Shown here: positions 11,543 through 22,963 of the stretch, piece by piece
Layout: each line of letters begins with the position of its first letter
Numbering within the stretch: position 1 is the stretch's first letter
DNA from: Azorinus chamasolen
Lineage: Eukaryota > Mollusca > Bivalvia > Cardiida > Solecurtidae
Assembly: GCA_963576725.1 (NCBI GenBank)
Contig: OY755252.1
Location: 58,058,816-58,122,815 of the forward strand
Length of the DNA stretch: 64,000 nucleotides
Direction of reading: 5' to 3'
The notes under the pieces: model-generated
The model's database searches: none
What the model saw: the letters and a program-made list of their open reading frames with translations, nothing else
What the model was told of the DNA's origin: nothing
Position numbers and translations under genes: made by a program

Positions 11543-12700
11543 TATGTCTCCCCCATTTATGGGGAGACATATTGTTTTTGCCAGAGTTGTCTGTCTGTCC
11601 GTCTGTCCGTCCGTCCGTCCGTCCGTCCGTCTGTCTGTCCGTCACAAACTTGTGTCGCGTGTATCTCTGAAACCAGTTGGACAAGAGTCACCAAACTTCA
11701 CAGGAATGTTGACCAGCATGAGTTGTTGTGCATCTGGGTTTTTTTAATTGTCTCCCCCTGATAACTTTGGAGTTATTGCCCCTGATGACTTAAAATTAGA
11801 AAAACTTTGTGTCGCGCGTATCTCTAAAACCGCTAGTACTAGAGTCACTAAACTTCGCAGGAATGTTCACCAGCATGAGTTATTGTGCACCTATGTTTTT
11901 TAATTGTCTCCCCTGATAATTCTTGAGTTATTGCCCCTGATATGAACACTTAAATTTATACAAACTTTGTGTCGCGCATATCTCTGAAACCAGTAGGTCT
12001 AGAATCACCAAACTCCACATGGTTGTTCACTAGCATGAGCTGTTTTGCTCTTGGGTTTTTGAATTGTCTCCCCTGTTAACTTTGGAGTTACTGCCCCTGA
12101 AGACTTAAAAAAAGGCAAACTTTACTTTGTGTCGTGCATATCTCTGAAACCACTAGGGCTAGTCACCAAACTTCACAGAAATGTTGACCAGAATGCGTTG
12201 TTGTGCACCTGGGATTTTTTAAATTGTCTCCCCTTGATAACTTTAGAGTTATTGCCCCTGATACATGTATGTTAATTAAAATTAGAGAAACTTTGTGCGG
12301 CACGTATCTCTGAAACCAGTAGGGCTAGAGTCACCAAACTTCACAGGAATGTTCACCAGCATGAGTTGTTGTGCATCTGAGTTTTTAAATTGTCTCCCCC
12401 TGATAACTTTGGAGTTACCGCCCCTTATGACTTAAAATAAGATAAACTTTACTTTGTGTCGTGTGAATCTCTGAAACCACTAGTACTACAATCACCAAAC
12501 TTCACAGAAATATTGACCAGCATGTGTTGTTGTGTACCCCGGAGTTTTGAATTGTTTCCCCCCGATAATGTTGGAGTTATTGCCCCTGATGACTTAGAAT
12601 TAGATCCTGATAAGTTTGGAGTTACAGACATTACACTTGTGTAATGGGAAGAGGATGGGAGGGGGAGACATCTGTTTTTGTGACAAAAACAAACCTCTAG
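11543..12700 (+). mobile_element. Pearl-like non-autonomous rolling-circle (Helentron-type) element, copy 1
   Basis: The 5' end begins TATGTCTCCCCC and folds with GGGGAGACAT just inside. A (GTCC/GTCT)n microsatellite follows at 11590-11642, then six core repeats of 158-163 bp, each starting near CTTTGTGTCG (11647, 11805, 11963, 12125, 12288, 12451). The 3' part has an inverted GGGGGAGACAT, a hairpin GTTTTTG-tga-CAAAAAC and the terminus CTAG followed by T. This matches the known layout of bivalve pearl / HINE elements. No Rep/helicase is encoded. Confidence 0.75.
11590..11642. repeat. (GTCC/GTCT)n microsatellite inside the pearl-like element
   Basis: A pure tetranucleotide tract of GTCT and GTCC runs up to GTCACAAAC. 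The same tract, in complement, sits at the same place in the inverted copy (24848-24872), so it belongs to the element. Confidence 0.9.
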
Positions 12701-12874
12701 TTATTATTGTTATTGGTTATTTCAGATCATTATTGTCATTATGATTACTATTGATCTGGAAAATTTGGAGGATAAAGTCAGATATTGACACTGACAGTTT
12801 TGTAGCTCCTCCATAAACCCCAAACCTACGAATTTACAGTGAAACCCCGAAAATCCACGTTGGGTGCCATTTTC

Positions 12875-13140
12875 AGTCTGTCTGTTTGTCTGTCTGTCGT
12901 TATGTCTATATGTCTATCTGGTCTCTCTCTCTCTCTCTCTCTATCTCTATCTCTGTCTGTCTCTATCTGTGTGTGTCTCTCTGTCTCTCTCTCCTCTCTG
13001 TCTGTTTGTCGATTTCTCTCCGTGACTGTCTCCCTCTCTGTCTCTCTGTGTGTCCGTCTCCCTCCCTGTCTGTCTCTGTCTGTCTGTATCTCTCTCTATC
13101 TATCTCACTCAATATTTCTCACTCTGTCTCTCTCTCTCAT
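12875..13140. repeat. CT/GT-rich microsatellite tract (duplication A, left)
   Basis: Long runs of TCTG and TC on this strand translate in two frames as Ser/Leu/Val/Cys strings, which are artefacts of the repeat. The counterpart is 27891-28123. Confidence 0.9.
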
Positions 13141-13224
13141 GCGCCCTCTTTCTTTCTCGCTTCTCAGCCGTGCTTAATAAGCTGAGTTACTAAAAATAGC
13201 CGTACTAGAAATCCTTATCTGGAA

Positions 13225-13322
13225 GCGGGGGTTCTATACCCTCGGTTGGTCTGTTCCTATCGGAAACTCTAAAGCTCGTTTCCGACTGGAACAGAGCAAC
13301 CTCGGGTATAGACCCCCCCCCG
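13225..13322. repeat. Inverted repeat present only in duplication A
   Basis: GGGGTTCTATACCC..GG and its inverse CC..GGGTATAGACCCCC flank a GTTCCTATCGGAAAC / GTTTCCGACTGGAAC centre. It lies in about 220 bases absent from copy B, so it is an insertion in A or a deletion from B. No target duplication is clear. Confidence 0.6.
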
Positions 13323-13494
13323 TCTTTAACAAAACCCATGCTTGATTCTATTATTCTTTCTAATCGAAAAATATTTTTGTTATTTGTAGAAACTATAGAA
13401 TCGGCTCTATTATATGTTCACAGCAACATAACAGACCCTAATAATACCCAAAGGAACCAAGCTCTATCCTGTTTGCAAAGGCTTTATCATTTAA

Positions 13495-13728
13495 CTCATA
13501 TAAACGTGTTTTCGCGCATTTGCAAATAGAGAAGACCCAGATCAGAAGGCTCCTATAGGAGCCATCACATAATGGTCTGCTCTGTTTGCTAATGGGATTT
13601 GAAAGATCTTTTCGTTTACATTCTAAATTAGCTACAGTGTTCCTTCTTCCATATTACATTATAACAACTTTGTCCATGATTATTCATTAGGTATTGAAAT
13701 TTGGAACAAATGTAGAACAGGGAAAGGG
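13495..13728. mobile_element. Family D MITE (D5, duplication A)
   Basis: The right end GAACAGGGAAAGGG|TTAA is intact and the left end has decayed after TTAA. The tip is GCTCCTATAGGAGCC. Copy B has the same element ending at 28478. Confidence 0.75.
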
Positions 13729-13859
13729 TTAAATAGCATTTACACGAAGAGAAGGGTTAAGATATGTGACTTTCTCAAGTTTGAATATTTCTCTCTATGC
13801 GGTATGCAATTTCTCTTTAACTTCACCATGAGTAAAATGTGACAAAATCAGCCTTCGTG

Positions 13860-13922
13860 ACATTCAAACACCGTAGACCCAAAAATAACCGCCTCGTCTG
13901 ATTTGGGTCTGCACTGTTTGAC
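13860..13922. mobile_element. Family D-like core palindrome (duplication A)
   Basis: CATTCAAACACCGTAGACCC and GATTTGGGTCTGCACTGTTTG flank an AACCGCCTCGTC centre. The orthologue in B lies at 28610-28674. Confidence 0.6.
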
Positions 13923-14007
13923 ACTCTCGAGTATCCGAGTATCTTCAGCTTTTTATATGCAGCCTGTCTAACACAATCATCACTTATTAGATGTCGTGTG
14001 AGTTTAA

Positions 14008-14241
14008 CCCTTTCACCGCCAATGTTGCAAAAAATGCACCACGACAAATAGTGCAGTCCCAGACCAGACGCCGCCCTTTCAAGGCGGCGTCTGATCAGGG
14101 ACTTCACTTTTTGTCTCAATCTCTATTTCCATATCTGTGCATTTTTCCTTTGAAATTTGCATTTATTTATATCATTTCCTTATCGTACAGTATGATTTAA
14201 CTGGATTGTAGACGACAATTAGAAATTTGGCGCCGAAAGGT
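14008..14241. mobile_element. TTAA-bounded MITE, family A (A5, duplication A)
   Basis: TTAA|CCCTTTCACCGCC..GGCGCCGAAAGGT|TTAA, with the complete core palindrome CAGACGCCGCC..GGCGGCGTCTG. Confidence 0.88.
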
Positions 14242-14281
14242 TTAATCTGGTTATACACTGAACATACACAGACTTTATTAC

Positions 14282-14644
14282 CACTGGCCCCTCTCTACAA
14301 CGACACCCTTTGGGATACGAATATTGTATGTGTTGTTTAGAGGGAGTTGTTATAGGGAGGGAAATCAAACATAATTAGCTTGTTTGCAGATCCCCAGATA
14401 AGGTGTATTTCGAGAACTAAAACCGTTATGCCTCCATCAAATCCTCTGTTGTGACCACTCTTCAGAATCGTCACAAAGTGACGATTCTGAAGAGTGGTCA
14501 CAACATAGGATTTGATGGAGGCATATAGAAACTACGATGGAAAAAAAGTTGTTTCTGGAGCCTTTTTTGTTTCGGAAACAGTGACATTCGTTGATGTAAG
14601 GAGGGAATCGTTATTGAAAGGGCCGTTGTAGGGAGGGAGAACTG
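14282..14644. mobile_element. Family G MITE, inverted (G2, duplication A)
   Basis: It ends GTAGGGAGGGAGAACTG|TA; the centre palindrome carries CTTCAGAATCG and CGATTCTGAAG arms. Confidence 0.88.
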
Positions 14645-14705
14645 TATTTCGAACTATGAATTGCTGCAGTACTTAATTTCTTTCGGTTGGTTAGGGATTA
14701 TCGAG

Positions 14706-15222
14706 AACTATTGACTGAGTGACAAACAAAACTGACCCGGAACTGACACCAAGTTATAAACGACGTCTGGTGTGGACCAAAGCAGCTTACAATAGATATT
14801 CAGGTGCCGCGTTAACTATTGACTGAGTGACAAAGGAATTCGGCCCGGAACTGACGCCGAGTTGTACATGTACACGACATCTGGTGTGGACCAAAGCTGC
14901 TTACAATAGATATTCAGGTGCCGCGTTAACTATTGACTGAGTGACAAAGGAATTCGGCCCGGAACTGACGCAGAGTTAATATACACGACGTCTGGTGTGG
15001 ACCAAAGTTGCTTACAATAGATATTCAGGTGCCGCGTTAACTGTAGACTGAGTGACAAAGGAATTCGGCCCGGAACTGACGCAGAGTTAATATACACGAC
15101 GTCTGGTGTGGACCAAAGCTGCTTACAATAGATATTCAGGTGCCGCGTTAACTATAGACTGAGTGACAAAGGAATTCGGCCCGGAACTGACACCGAGTTG
15201 TACATGTACACGACGTCTGGGT
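14706..15222. repeat. 111-bp minisatellite, about 4.7 units (duplication A)
   Basis: Units start AACTATTGACTGAGTGACAA at 14706, 14814, 14928, 15039 and 15150, with periods of 108-114 bp. Each contains GGCCCGGAACTGACGC and GTGTGGACCAAAGC. Units alternate between forms with and without GTACATGTACACG. Confidence 0.92.
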
Positions 15223-15499
15223 CCATGCTTATAAAACTTTTTAGTTGAGTCTGAGTTCGTTCTCAAGCTTCTGATTGATAACATTTGAGTTCTCAAGCGT
15301 TTGATTGGTCAGATTTGAGCCAAATCATATCGTTATTAGCTTTGGACATTATTTCTATTTTCCAGGGCGTTCTTATAATATGCGTGCTGGTCTGATTTGT
15401 TCTGGAGGTGGTGGTATTGTTGTTTTTTATTTGTTTTTAGGCGGGAATTGTTTCAATGTTTGTTCCTAATGTTTATTTCATTTGTTTAAATCTTTCCCT

Positions 15500-15980
15500 G
15501 TAAGAAATAACGACAACATGAATATTTATTAACCCAATGTTTATAATGTAAACTGTTCAAGGAATATGCTTGCTTTGACAAAAACTGTAGAATCAGATCT
15601 ATCATGCCATAATCAAACATAACAGGTCCCGATTAGACAGCTTCTATAGAGGCCATCTTGTCTGGGTCTGCTCTGTTTATACATGCGCGAAAAGGGAGAG
15701 GGATAATTAACATTACGGTAACATATAGCTAACATTTTATTAAGTAGAATTAACATTTTCCATGTTCTATGTTTATTTCAAATTTCAAAAGTTATAGAAT
15801 ATTCATTGACAAAATAGTTATAATGAAATATGGAAGTTTTTCAGAAATAAAAGAAACAGATCTATCAAATTACCCTAGCAAACAAAGCAAACCCTGTTCA
15901 GACGGCTGCTATAGGAGCGGTCTGATCTTGATCTACTCTTTTTGCACATGCGGGAAAACATGTTTATAAGCGGGAAAGGG
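15500..15980. mobile_element. Two adjacent family D MITEs (duplication A)
   Basis: The first has core AGGTCCCGATTAGACAGC..TCTGGGTCTGCTCTG and ends near 15702; the second starts near TTAA 15707 and ends GCGGGAAAGGG|TTAA at 15980, with core tip GCTGCTATAGGAGCG. Confidence 0.7.
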
Positions 15981-16506
15981 TTAAGACGAATTAAGGACTT
16001 TAGAGACATGCGGCCGTTTAATGTATTGTGCATGTCACATAGAAAGCTTTTAGAGGACTTTTCTCCATCATTTTCACCCTGCATTAAGCTGCAGCCTCCC
16101 TTAAAGACCGATAATTTCACTTATTTCAGTGTTGAAATTAGTTTTGTATGTATTATATGTTTATTGTATTTAGTTTTGTATTTGCTTATCGTACATAGCG
16201 GAAACTTATTTAGTCTTGTAAAACAAGAAAACTATAACATATGATTTATTGTGACTACATAAACTCCTATCCCATTGTGAAGAAAGTGTCTGCCCAATTT
16301 TAAATTCGATTCAATTTTGACTACTTCCAATTCAATCAAGCTCTTGAGAATCATTTAAAGAGAGTCAGACAGCTTGGATTCTAACGAGTCGGTATAAACC
16401 TCGATGTCTCATCTTTATCCATTTTGTTTTCAAATGCGGGTCAAGTCGCGAATAGCGGGAGGACGATTATAACCAGAGGTCTAGATACGACGAGTAAATT
16501 GAATTA

Positions 16507-16865
16507 CAGTGCTCCCACCCTATAACGGCCCTCTCAATAACGAGCCCCTCCTTACAACAACGCATGCCACTGTTTCCGATACAACAAGGCTCCAGAAACT
16601 TTTTTCCATCGTATTTTATTTATGCCTCCATCAAACCCTATGTTGTGACCAATCTTTAGAATCGTCACTTTGTGACGATTCTAAAGAGTGGTCACAACAT
16701 AGGGTTTGATTGAGGCATAACGGTTTTAGTTCTCGAAATACACCTTATCTGGGGATCTGCAAACAAGCTAATTATGTTTGATTTTCCCTCCCTATAAAAG
16801 CTCCCTCTAAACAAGACATACAATCTTCGTACCCCAAAAGGTGTCGTTGTAGAGAGGGAGCACTG
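16507..16865. mobile_element. TA-flanked MITE, family G (G3, only in duplication A)
   Basis: TA|CAGTGCTCCCACCC..AGAGAGGGAGCACTG|TA, 359 bp with both targets intact. It is absent at the corresponding place in copy B. Confidence 0.93.
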
Positions 16866-16884
16866 TACTTTCAAAATTAACTTC

Positions 16885-16960
16885 TTTATTTCTCCATCAA
16901 ATCCTATGTTGTGACCACTCTTTAGAATCGTCTCTTCGATGGTTTGATGGAGAAATGGCG
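16885..16960. repeat. G-related palindrome remnant (duplication A)
   Basis: TTTCTCCATCAAATCCTATG..ATGGTTTGATGGAGAAATGG; the centre matches the G hairpin up to GAATCGTC. The orthologue is at 31945-32015, and another relative at 37645-37710. Confidence 0.6.
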
Positions 16961-17334
16961 ATTTTAGCACTTGATCACACACCTTTATTGTTGCTCTGGG
17001 TTACACTATTCGTATGATTTAAAACCTACAGGGGTGTGGATGTGGGATGGGAACTAGATATTCCTTGATAAATACTGGTGGTATCAACTTTTAAATGCTT
17101 AGTGTCACTCAGTGATATTTTTATTGTTAAGTAACTCGTTCTGATTATGAGTTTGTGCAAAAGAATAATTCACCGGTCTAGTTAACCTATATTTTGCTGA
17201 TATACATTTCGCAATGAGATTATAACATGAACCATGATATGTCTGCTTTTTATGCTAGATAAAAGAACTGTTTCCAGGTGAGAGTAGGCCATTACAACCA
17301 GATGTTGTACTAGTCCTTCTCGGAAACCATCTTT

Positions 17335-17335
<1 letters not shown>

Positions 17336-17386
<51 letters not shown>

Positions 17387-17420
17387 ATTCTTTCTACCCC
17401 TCTCTTTCCCTCTCGGTATG

Positions 17421-17476
<56 letters not shown>

Positions 17477-17560
17477 TCTCTCTGTGTCTCCCTCTCTGTC
17501 TTGTCTCTACCTGTATATCTGTCTGTCTCTGTCTTTCTCTCTTTCACTTTCTCTCACGCT
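17336..17560. repeat. (CT)n microsatellite (duplication A, right)
   Basis: Two nearly pure CT runs are separated by a mixed pyrimidine spacer, beginning after a C run. The tract encodes only Ser/Leu or Arg/Glu strings. Confidence 0.95.
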
Positions 17561-17952
17561 TCGGTGGTCGCACTGAGGTATCAACGTGTACTAAACAAGT
17601 GATAATTTTATAGTTAAAGGGAAGACACCCGTTTAGTGTTGTAAGGTTATGGTTTTGTTCGAGGGAAATAACTCTTCAGGTCTTAGCTAATCGTGACATA
17701 ATTTTCTATTCAAACAGCTTGAATCCAGTGGAGACACCGAAAAACTCGTCATCTGATCGGCACCCAAGCTGGTTATCACTTGGCAAAACGTTTCTTAGGA
17801 GCTTGTATTATAATATTTGACCAATATGTTCTCAGAGGCTTGATAAGATCGAAAGTGGTTAAAATTGTACAGATCCAAATTCATAATTTTCTCACAGCCG
17901 TGTAAGAGTGAACACTATTATTGCCGTGCCTATGAGCGTAAATCTTGTACTA

Positions 17953-18150
17953 CATAACCTCTCCTAAGTGGCCATCCATTTATTGGCCACATGATTCTAA
18001 AACGCAGGTGGTTGCTTCATGCAGGGCAAAAGTAATGCAGAAAGCTCCTATAGGAGCTTTCTGCATTACTGGTGACCTGCATTATCCACCACCTGTTGTA
18101 CATACCTATAAGTATACCTCTATGATGACCGTTAAAGACAGGAGCCACTG
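17953..18150. mobile_element. Family E MITE (E3, duplication A)
   Basis: Degenerate ends CATAACCTCTCCTAAGTGGCC and GGAGCCACTG|TA; inner palindrome GTAATGCAGAAAGCTCC-tata-GGAGCTTTCTGCATTAC is perfect. Confidence 0.85.
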
Positions 18151-18427
18151 TACTGAGATACTCGAGTTTCAAGCTTGGTGTTAAATTGCCAAACCTACAA
18201 ACAATTACATTGCACAAGGTTTCTAAATATTTACACTATGACTGATCATGTAAAAAATGGTGAATATTAATTCAATTAGGCAATTAAAAAGCGGGTGGTC
18301 GCTTAATACAAGGCAAAACGTAATACAGAAATCTCATACAATACTTTACTTTGCAACAACCTGACTGTCGGATTTGGTTTTATATGGCAAACTGTTTGAA
18401 GAAAACTCTAAGAAAGTAAGTTCTTAA

Positions 18428-18630
18428 CCCATTTGCGCACAGTGGATTCTTCCATACCTATATAATGGATTAGTCCATTTTTTATTTAAGGGACACCTGG
18501 TCTAAATTTTCATTTTCGTTTTGTTTTATATTGAAATTCCTATCAGCAAACAGTGTAGACGCATTATACGGCGTCTAATCAGAGTCTACACTGTTTGCTT
18601 ATATTGCCATATATGGCGCACCTTTTGATG
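18428..18630. mobile_element. Family D variant starting CCCATTTGCGC (P2b)
   Basis: TTAA|CCCATTTGCGCACAGTGG; core GCAAACAGTGTAGACGC..GCGTCTAATC..TACACTGTTTGC. A second D core follows at 18636-18712. Confidence 0.75.
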
Positions 18631-19169
18631 CATTTGCAAACAGTATCTATCCATTAAAGACGGCTTCTGAAGGAACCGTCTGTTCAGCATCTACTCTATT
18701 GTTTACTAGAAAATGTTGGAGCACATTTAGAATGACTTCCACCAACCTACCCAAGAAAAAAGTCAAACTTCATGGACATAAGTTGAACATATGTAATTGA
18801 TCTCGTCAAAAGTGTGTTATCTAAACCACACAAACTGTTTGGTGTATCAGTTTGCTTATAGAATTACGTACAAGATAAACGATAATAGTGAAGTTATACA
18901 GAGATGGGTTTTCAATAACAACTAACTTTAGCGCGTCAGCTATTTTTCCGACTTCACACTTTTATTTATGAGAATAACAAATACGAATGACAAATAAGCA
19001 GCCAAAAACGAAACGTATACTATTGGAATAGCATATACATACACTGTTTAATTCTATAGGCTTAACGTAATTAGTGTAAATGTGCAGTCTAAGCTCTCTA
19101 AACCGGAAATATAATAAGGAACAAATAAGGGCTTTTGTACAGATGGCTGCTTAATGCAACCTACGTTAA

Positions 19170-19377
19170 CCCTTTCGCTGCCAAACTCTGTCGTCTGCTA
19201 ACTTTGTCGTCTGCTACAATTTTTTCATTTTTTTTATTTTCTTCATTTTTGTTTCAAAAACATAGTAACAGTAAAAAACAGTTTGGATCCTGATGTGACG
19301 CCGAGTTACTCGGCGTCTCATCTGGATCCAAACTGTTTGCATAGGTAATCACATATCCGGCATTGGCAGCGAAAGGG
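19170..19377. mobile_element. TTAA-bounded MITE, family B (B1, best preserved)
   Basis: TTAA|CCCTTTCGCTGCCA and TTGGCAGCGAAAGGG|TTAA form perfect 14-bp ends. The core palindrome is GTTTGGATCC..GACGCCGAG-ttact-CGGCGTC..GGATCCAAAC. GTCGTCTGCTA is duplicated near the left end. Confidence 0.92.
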
Positions 19378-20389
19378 TTAAGTTGCTACCCATCTAACAT
19401 ACCTGCTTTAAAACTAATTGAAACGTCCGGTTTAGAGGGGTTTTACTGTAGATACATAGTTAAATTGATATATCTTGATGAGATAAAAACACTGTTAAAT
19501 ATATATGTAGTAAATAATGACACCATGAATATTTATTGGCTGATTTATTTTGCTTTGACACAACTTTAGGATTATATCTATATCGTGTCAAAAGCAAACA
19601 GCAGACACTGATCAGCTAATTAATAGTCATACATGTATAGTCATTACTTCTTCCATGAATACTCGTAGAGTAATTGGTTTAATCATAGCACAAACCAGTT
19701 CTAGCCTTTTCTATAATATCTTAACCCTTACGATGCGGGAAAAGAGTCACTAATTTCCAGTGCAAACAGTGTATACCCAGATGAAAGAGTTCCTAGAGGA
19801 GCCCCGTCATTAGGGACTGCATCGTTTGCCATGTTACACTTTGTTTTAGAAAAATTCCTTAATATTTACAATAAGCTTGACCTGTTTGAAATTTGAATAG
19901 TCCATTTAAAAAGTCAGCATTGTAGGGGTAAAATGGCAAAACCAGGTAACGAAGTATGTTAGTGAATCTCCTTAAGTCTGTGTAAGCTCCATGTTACTGT
20001 TACTGTTACAAATCACTCAAATGTTTACCTCTTAAACCTTTTCCTCCATGAATATTCATGTGCCAAATAATGACATCATATATATTAATTAGATTAATTT
20101 ATTATAACAGCACATGGTCACAGGAATCTGTAGCCATGGCAGAAACTGTAGAATTATATGTGCATAATTTCATTAGCAGAGTAGACCTTCATCCCAAGGA
20201 GCCCTCGCATATTGGTCTATTCTGTTTGAAAAGACGTAGACATGTGTATTTATGGAATAAAAGGTGTGACGTAAGTTATGACAAAAAGTCATATTCATTT
20301 TCCGTTGTCAACTCGACCTAAACTAATCTTTGAACCCAACCACCTGTAGTATTGAAGGGTCACAAAAAGGAACAATGGACATCTATGGG

Positions 20390-20496
20390 TTCAGCAAACA
20401 GTATTGATCCTGATCACAGGGCCCCTTCAATAACCCTCTGATTTGTGTTAGGACTGTTTGCCTAAGCCCCATCTATGGGACCGCGAGGGTTAAACG
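20390..20496. mobile_element. Family D variant fragment
   Basis: GCAAACAGTATTGATCCTGATC..GTTAGGACTGTTTGCCTAAGC, followed by a CCGCGAGGG|TTAA end. Only the core and right end are clear. Confidence 0.6.
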
Positions 20497-20617
20497 GATA
20501 AAGGTCGTATGCCGTAAGGTTAAAGGCCATTTGCTATTGCAGAAGGCACTAGCAAATAACATTTTTATATAGCCACTTGGTTTAAGATTAGATCCAACAA
20601 ACGGGAAGGATTATTTA

Positions 20618-20770
20618 CCCTTTCAGTGCCAGCATTGTCATTTTCGCCTGCTTCAAGTGGACGCTTGTTCAGTTTCTTAATGAGAAGATAAACATACTTT
20701 CAAACAGTTGAGATCATGATGAGACGCCGAGTTACTTGGCGTCTCATCTGGATACAAACTGTTCACATAT
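20618..20770. mobile_element. Truncated family B MITE (B2)
   Basis: It starts CCCTTTCAGTGCCAGC after TTTA and holds the palindrome GAGACGCCGAGTTACTTGGCGTCTC. The right end is missing and a fragment with a D-type half palindrome follows (20775-20825). Confidence 0.75.
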
Positions 20771-20921
20771 GATATTGGGGAGTTCTTCAGGAGCCTTCAG
20801 ATCTGGGTCTACTCTGTTTGCAAAAGCGTTAATATGCGAATTTATTGAGTAAATGCGGGTTGAATCAGGAAAGCTATTACCGCATGACGTTTTTCCTGTA
20901 TTAAGCTGCAATTTGCCTTAA

Positions 20922-21163
20922 CCCTTCGCTTGCTAATCGCGTCAATATACCTACCTGTAAATAGTGAAGACCCAGATGAGACAGCTCCTGCAGGAGCTGT
21001 CTCATCAGGGTCTGCACTATTTACAAATTGATTGCGCAACCAGTGCACTCCACAGCAGTGATTGCACAGCGCAATACTTGTACACAGTGAAGATATATGT
21101 AATTATACAACAGGGCATGTGTACAGAAGGAGAAATGTATTTTAAAATTCAGCAAGCGAAGGG
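20922..21163. mobile_element. TTAA-bounded MITE, family C (C1)
   Basis: TTAA|CCCTTCGCTTGCT..AGCAAGCGAAGGG|TTAA, perfect 13-bp ends. The core palindrome is GTGAAGACCCAGATGAGACA with tip GCTCCTGCAGGAGC. It is nearly identical to C2 at 31676, suggesting recent activity. Confidence 0.93.
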
Positions 21164-21470
21164 TTAAACACCTATATTCAGTGTTAGCTTACTGTATAGA
21201 ACTTAACATAGTTTAAAAAGTAGTATTTTACGTTATTTCTCAGATATGATTTGAAACTGCATTAGCATAGTATTATGGCTTTGTATAGTCATATTGGTAA
21301 CTAACGTTTTAGTGAATATTCATATAAAAATAACGCATATATGAATATTAATTAGCTTAGTATTTATAACGACATATGAACCAAAACCTGACTATGGTAA
21401 AAACATATAGAATCAGATCTATATAATTCCTAAAGCTGATTTGGGTCTACCTTTATACAAAGGCGTTTAA

Positions 21471-21703
21471 CCCTTTCTTCCCTGAATACTCCTTTGTACG
21501 CCTCTGTAAAATTCACTTTATGAAACCATTGTGATAAATAGAGCATTTGCTCCTACAGGAGCAAATTCTTTATTTATCACAATGGTTTCAAACTACAAAA
21601 TTCTAAAAGTTCCTTTCTCTAGTAGAATTATTCAAAGAGGTTGTATCTAAAAATAGCCTATGAGGTAATGGATCTAAAAATAGCCTATGAGATAATTGGT
21701 TAA
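21471..21703. mobile_element. TTAA-bounded MITE, family F (F1)
   Basis: TTAA|CCCTTTCTTCCCTG at the left. The core palindrome is GAAACCATTGTGATAAATAGAGCATTTGCTCC and its inverse, tip GCTCCTACAGGAGC. The right part CAAAGAGGTTGTATCTAAAAATAGCC is partly duplicated. Confidence 0.75.
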
Positions 21704-22599
21704 AGGCGTATCTTTGGAGTCATGGGTTAATCTGTCTTGATCAAGAAGATAGATCGAGTACCCAGTCGTCTCCCCAGGATCCAAAGTGTTTGAAACTTTA
21801 GGCATGTCTTTTAAAGAAAATATCAAATACAGACAACTGATTCTACGATATCTTTGTTTTTTTGACACTTTGTTCAGTCGGCTGAAAGTTGAGCTCTAGT
21901 TATTACCATACAAATACATGTAATTGTATACAACAAGTCAACCTAATAAGAACTACAAACCTTCATAATTATCTCGTCTCCCGCTGAGCTCAATCTGACA
22001 GTTTAAACGAAACAAACACCTGTTAGCCCTTTGTTGCATGAATGCTCATGCAAACCATAATGTACTGTTATTGTTAGTTAGATTGTTATTATGCACATGA
22101 GCACATACAAGTTTAGCTATTGCACAACTTGTGAAAGTCATATCTATAATATTACGTAATCAAGCAGAATGCACCTGGTTCAGACGACTAACTAGTGACC
22201 CTTCTGATTCGGGTATTTTCTGTTTGTATACTATTGAATATAAGATAAAAATTATGATGCAATGCGGAGTTATTCGTCGTCTGATCTGGAAACAACCTGT
22301 TTGCATATATAATCCCAGATTCGATAGTGACAGCGAAAGAGTCGAATGCAATTAATACAACCTATGTTTTACAGTTTGGGTTAGATAACTGTTGCCTTGC
22401 CTAGCCGATTGATACAGAATAAATCTAATTTCAATGGGCTTGGACTGACCGAAGAGATGCGTTATTATCTGTGACTTGAGATAAGAGTTGGGATTTTAGT
22501 GTTTTAAATACATGTAACGAAGTTCAACAAATCAAAGTTGAGTCAAGAAACTCTGATAAGTATTCATGGATTTCATACGGGTGTAAAGCAAATTATTTA

Positions 22600-22920
22600 A
22601 ACTTTTAGCCTTCAAAAACACTTTTTTAGGGATTTTAGTACCATGGGGGTAGTTAAGAGCGTTAGGTAAAATTTGATATACAAATACAATATTTTATTCA
22701 GCACAAATAAAATTATATGGCATTTAGCCTTCAAAAACATCAAATAATTTTATAATATAAAAAAAGAAAACTAAAAACACTTTTTAGGGATTTTAATAAC
22801 CATGGGGGGATTGCCCAGTTTGTCAGTTTTCTTGCGGGGCAGTCATCCAGGGGCAATCGTCTGTAGGGCAATAGTCCTATGGGATAATCACCCTATGGGA
22901 AAGATATCCGTACCCCGAGA
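22600..22920. repeat. Local duplication and GGGCAAT-rich sequence
   Basis: TTAGCCTTCAAAAACA..TTTAGGGATTTTA..ACCATGGGGG occurs twice (22607-22646 and 22726-22808). A degenerate GGGGCAATCGTC / GGGCAATAGTCC run follows to the pearl-like element. Confidence 0.65.
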
Positions 22921-22963
22921 ACAGTATACCTGTATACCAATAAATATTTTTACAAATTATTAA

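Larger units (their letters stand above)
12703..18270. repeat. Segmental duplication, copy A (about 5.6 kb)
   Basis: It matches 27719-33390 in order and orientation: the opening ATTATTGTTATTGG, CT-rich tract, D-type MITE, A-type MITE, G-type MITE, 111-bp minisatellite, two more D-type MITEs, second CT tract and an E-type MITE near the end. Relative to copy B it has extra sequence at about 13160-13380 and MITE G3 at 16507, and lacks MITEs E4 and C2. No gene is seen inside. Confidence 0.9.

Noticed and set aside
12839..13185. Open frames of 99-112 codons rich in Ser, Leu, Val, Cys
   Set aside because: They are translations of the CT/GT microsatellite, occur in two frames at once, and have equivalents at 17333-17602, 27902-28260 and 32390-32676.
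14706..15222. Regular repeats that could suggest a CRISPR array
   Set aside because: Units of about 111 bp repeat over their whole length with no unique spacers, in a eukaryotic genome; this is a minisatellite.
17182..17547. 121-codon minus-strand frame full of Arg/Glu
   Set aside because: It is the complement of the (CT)n tract and has no other sequence character.
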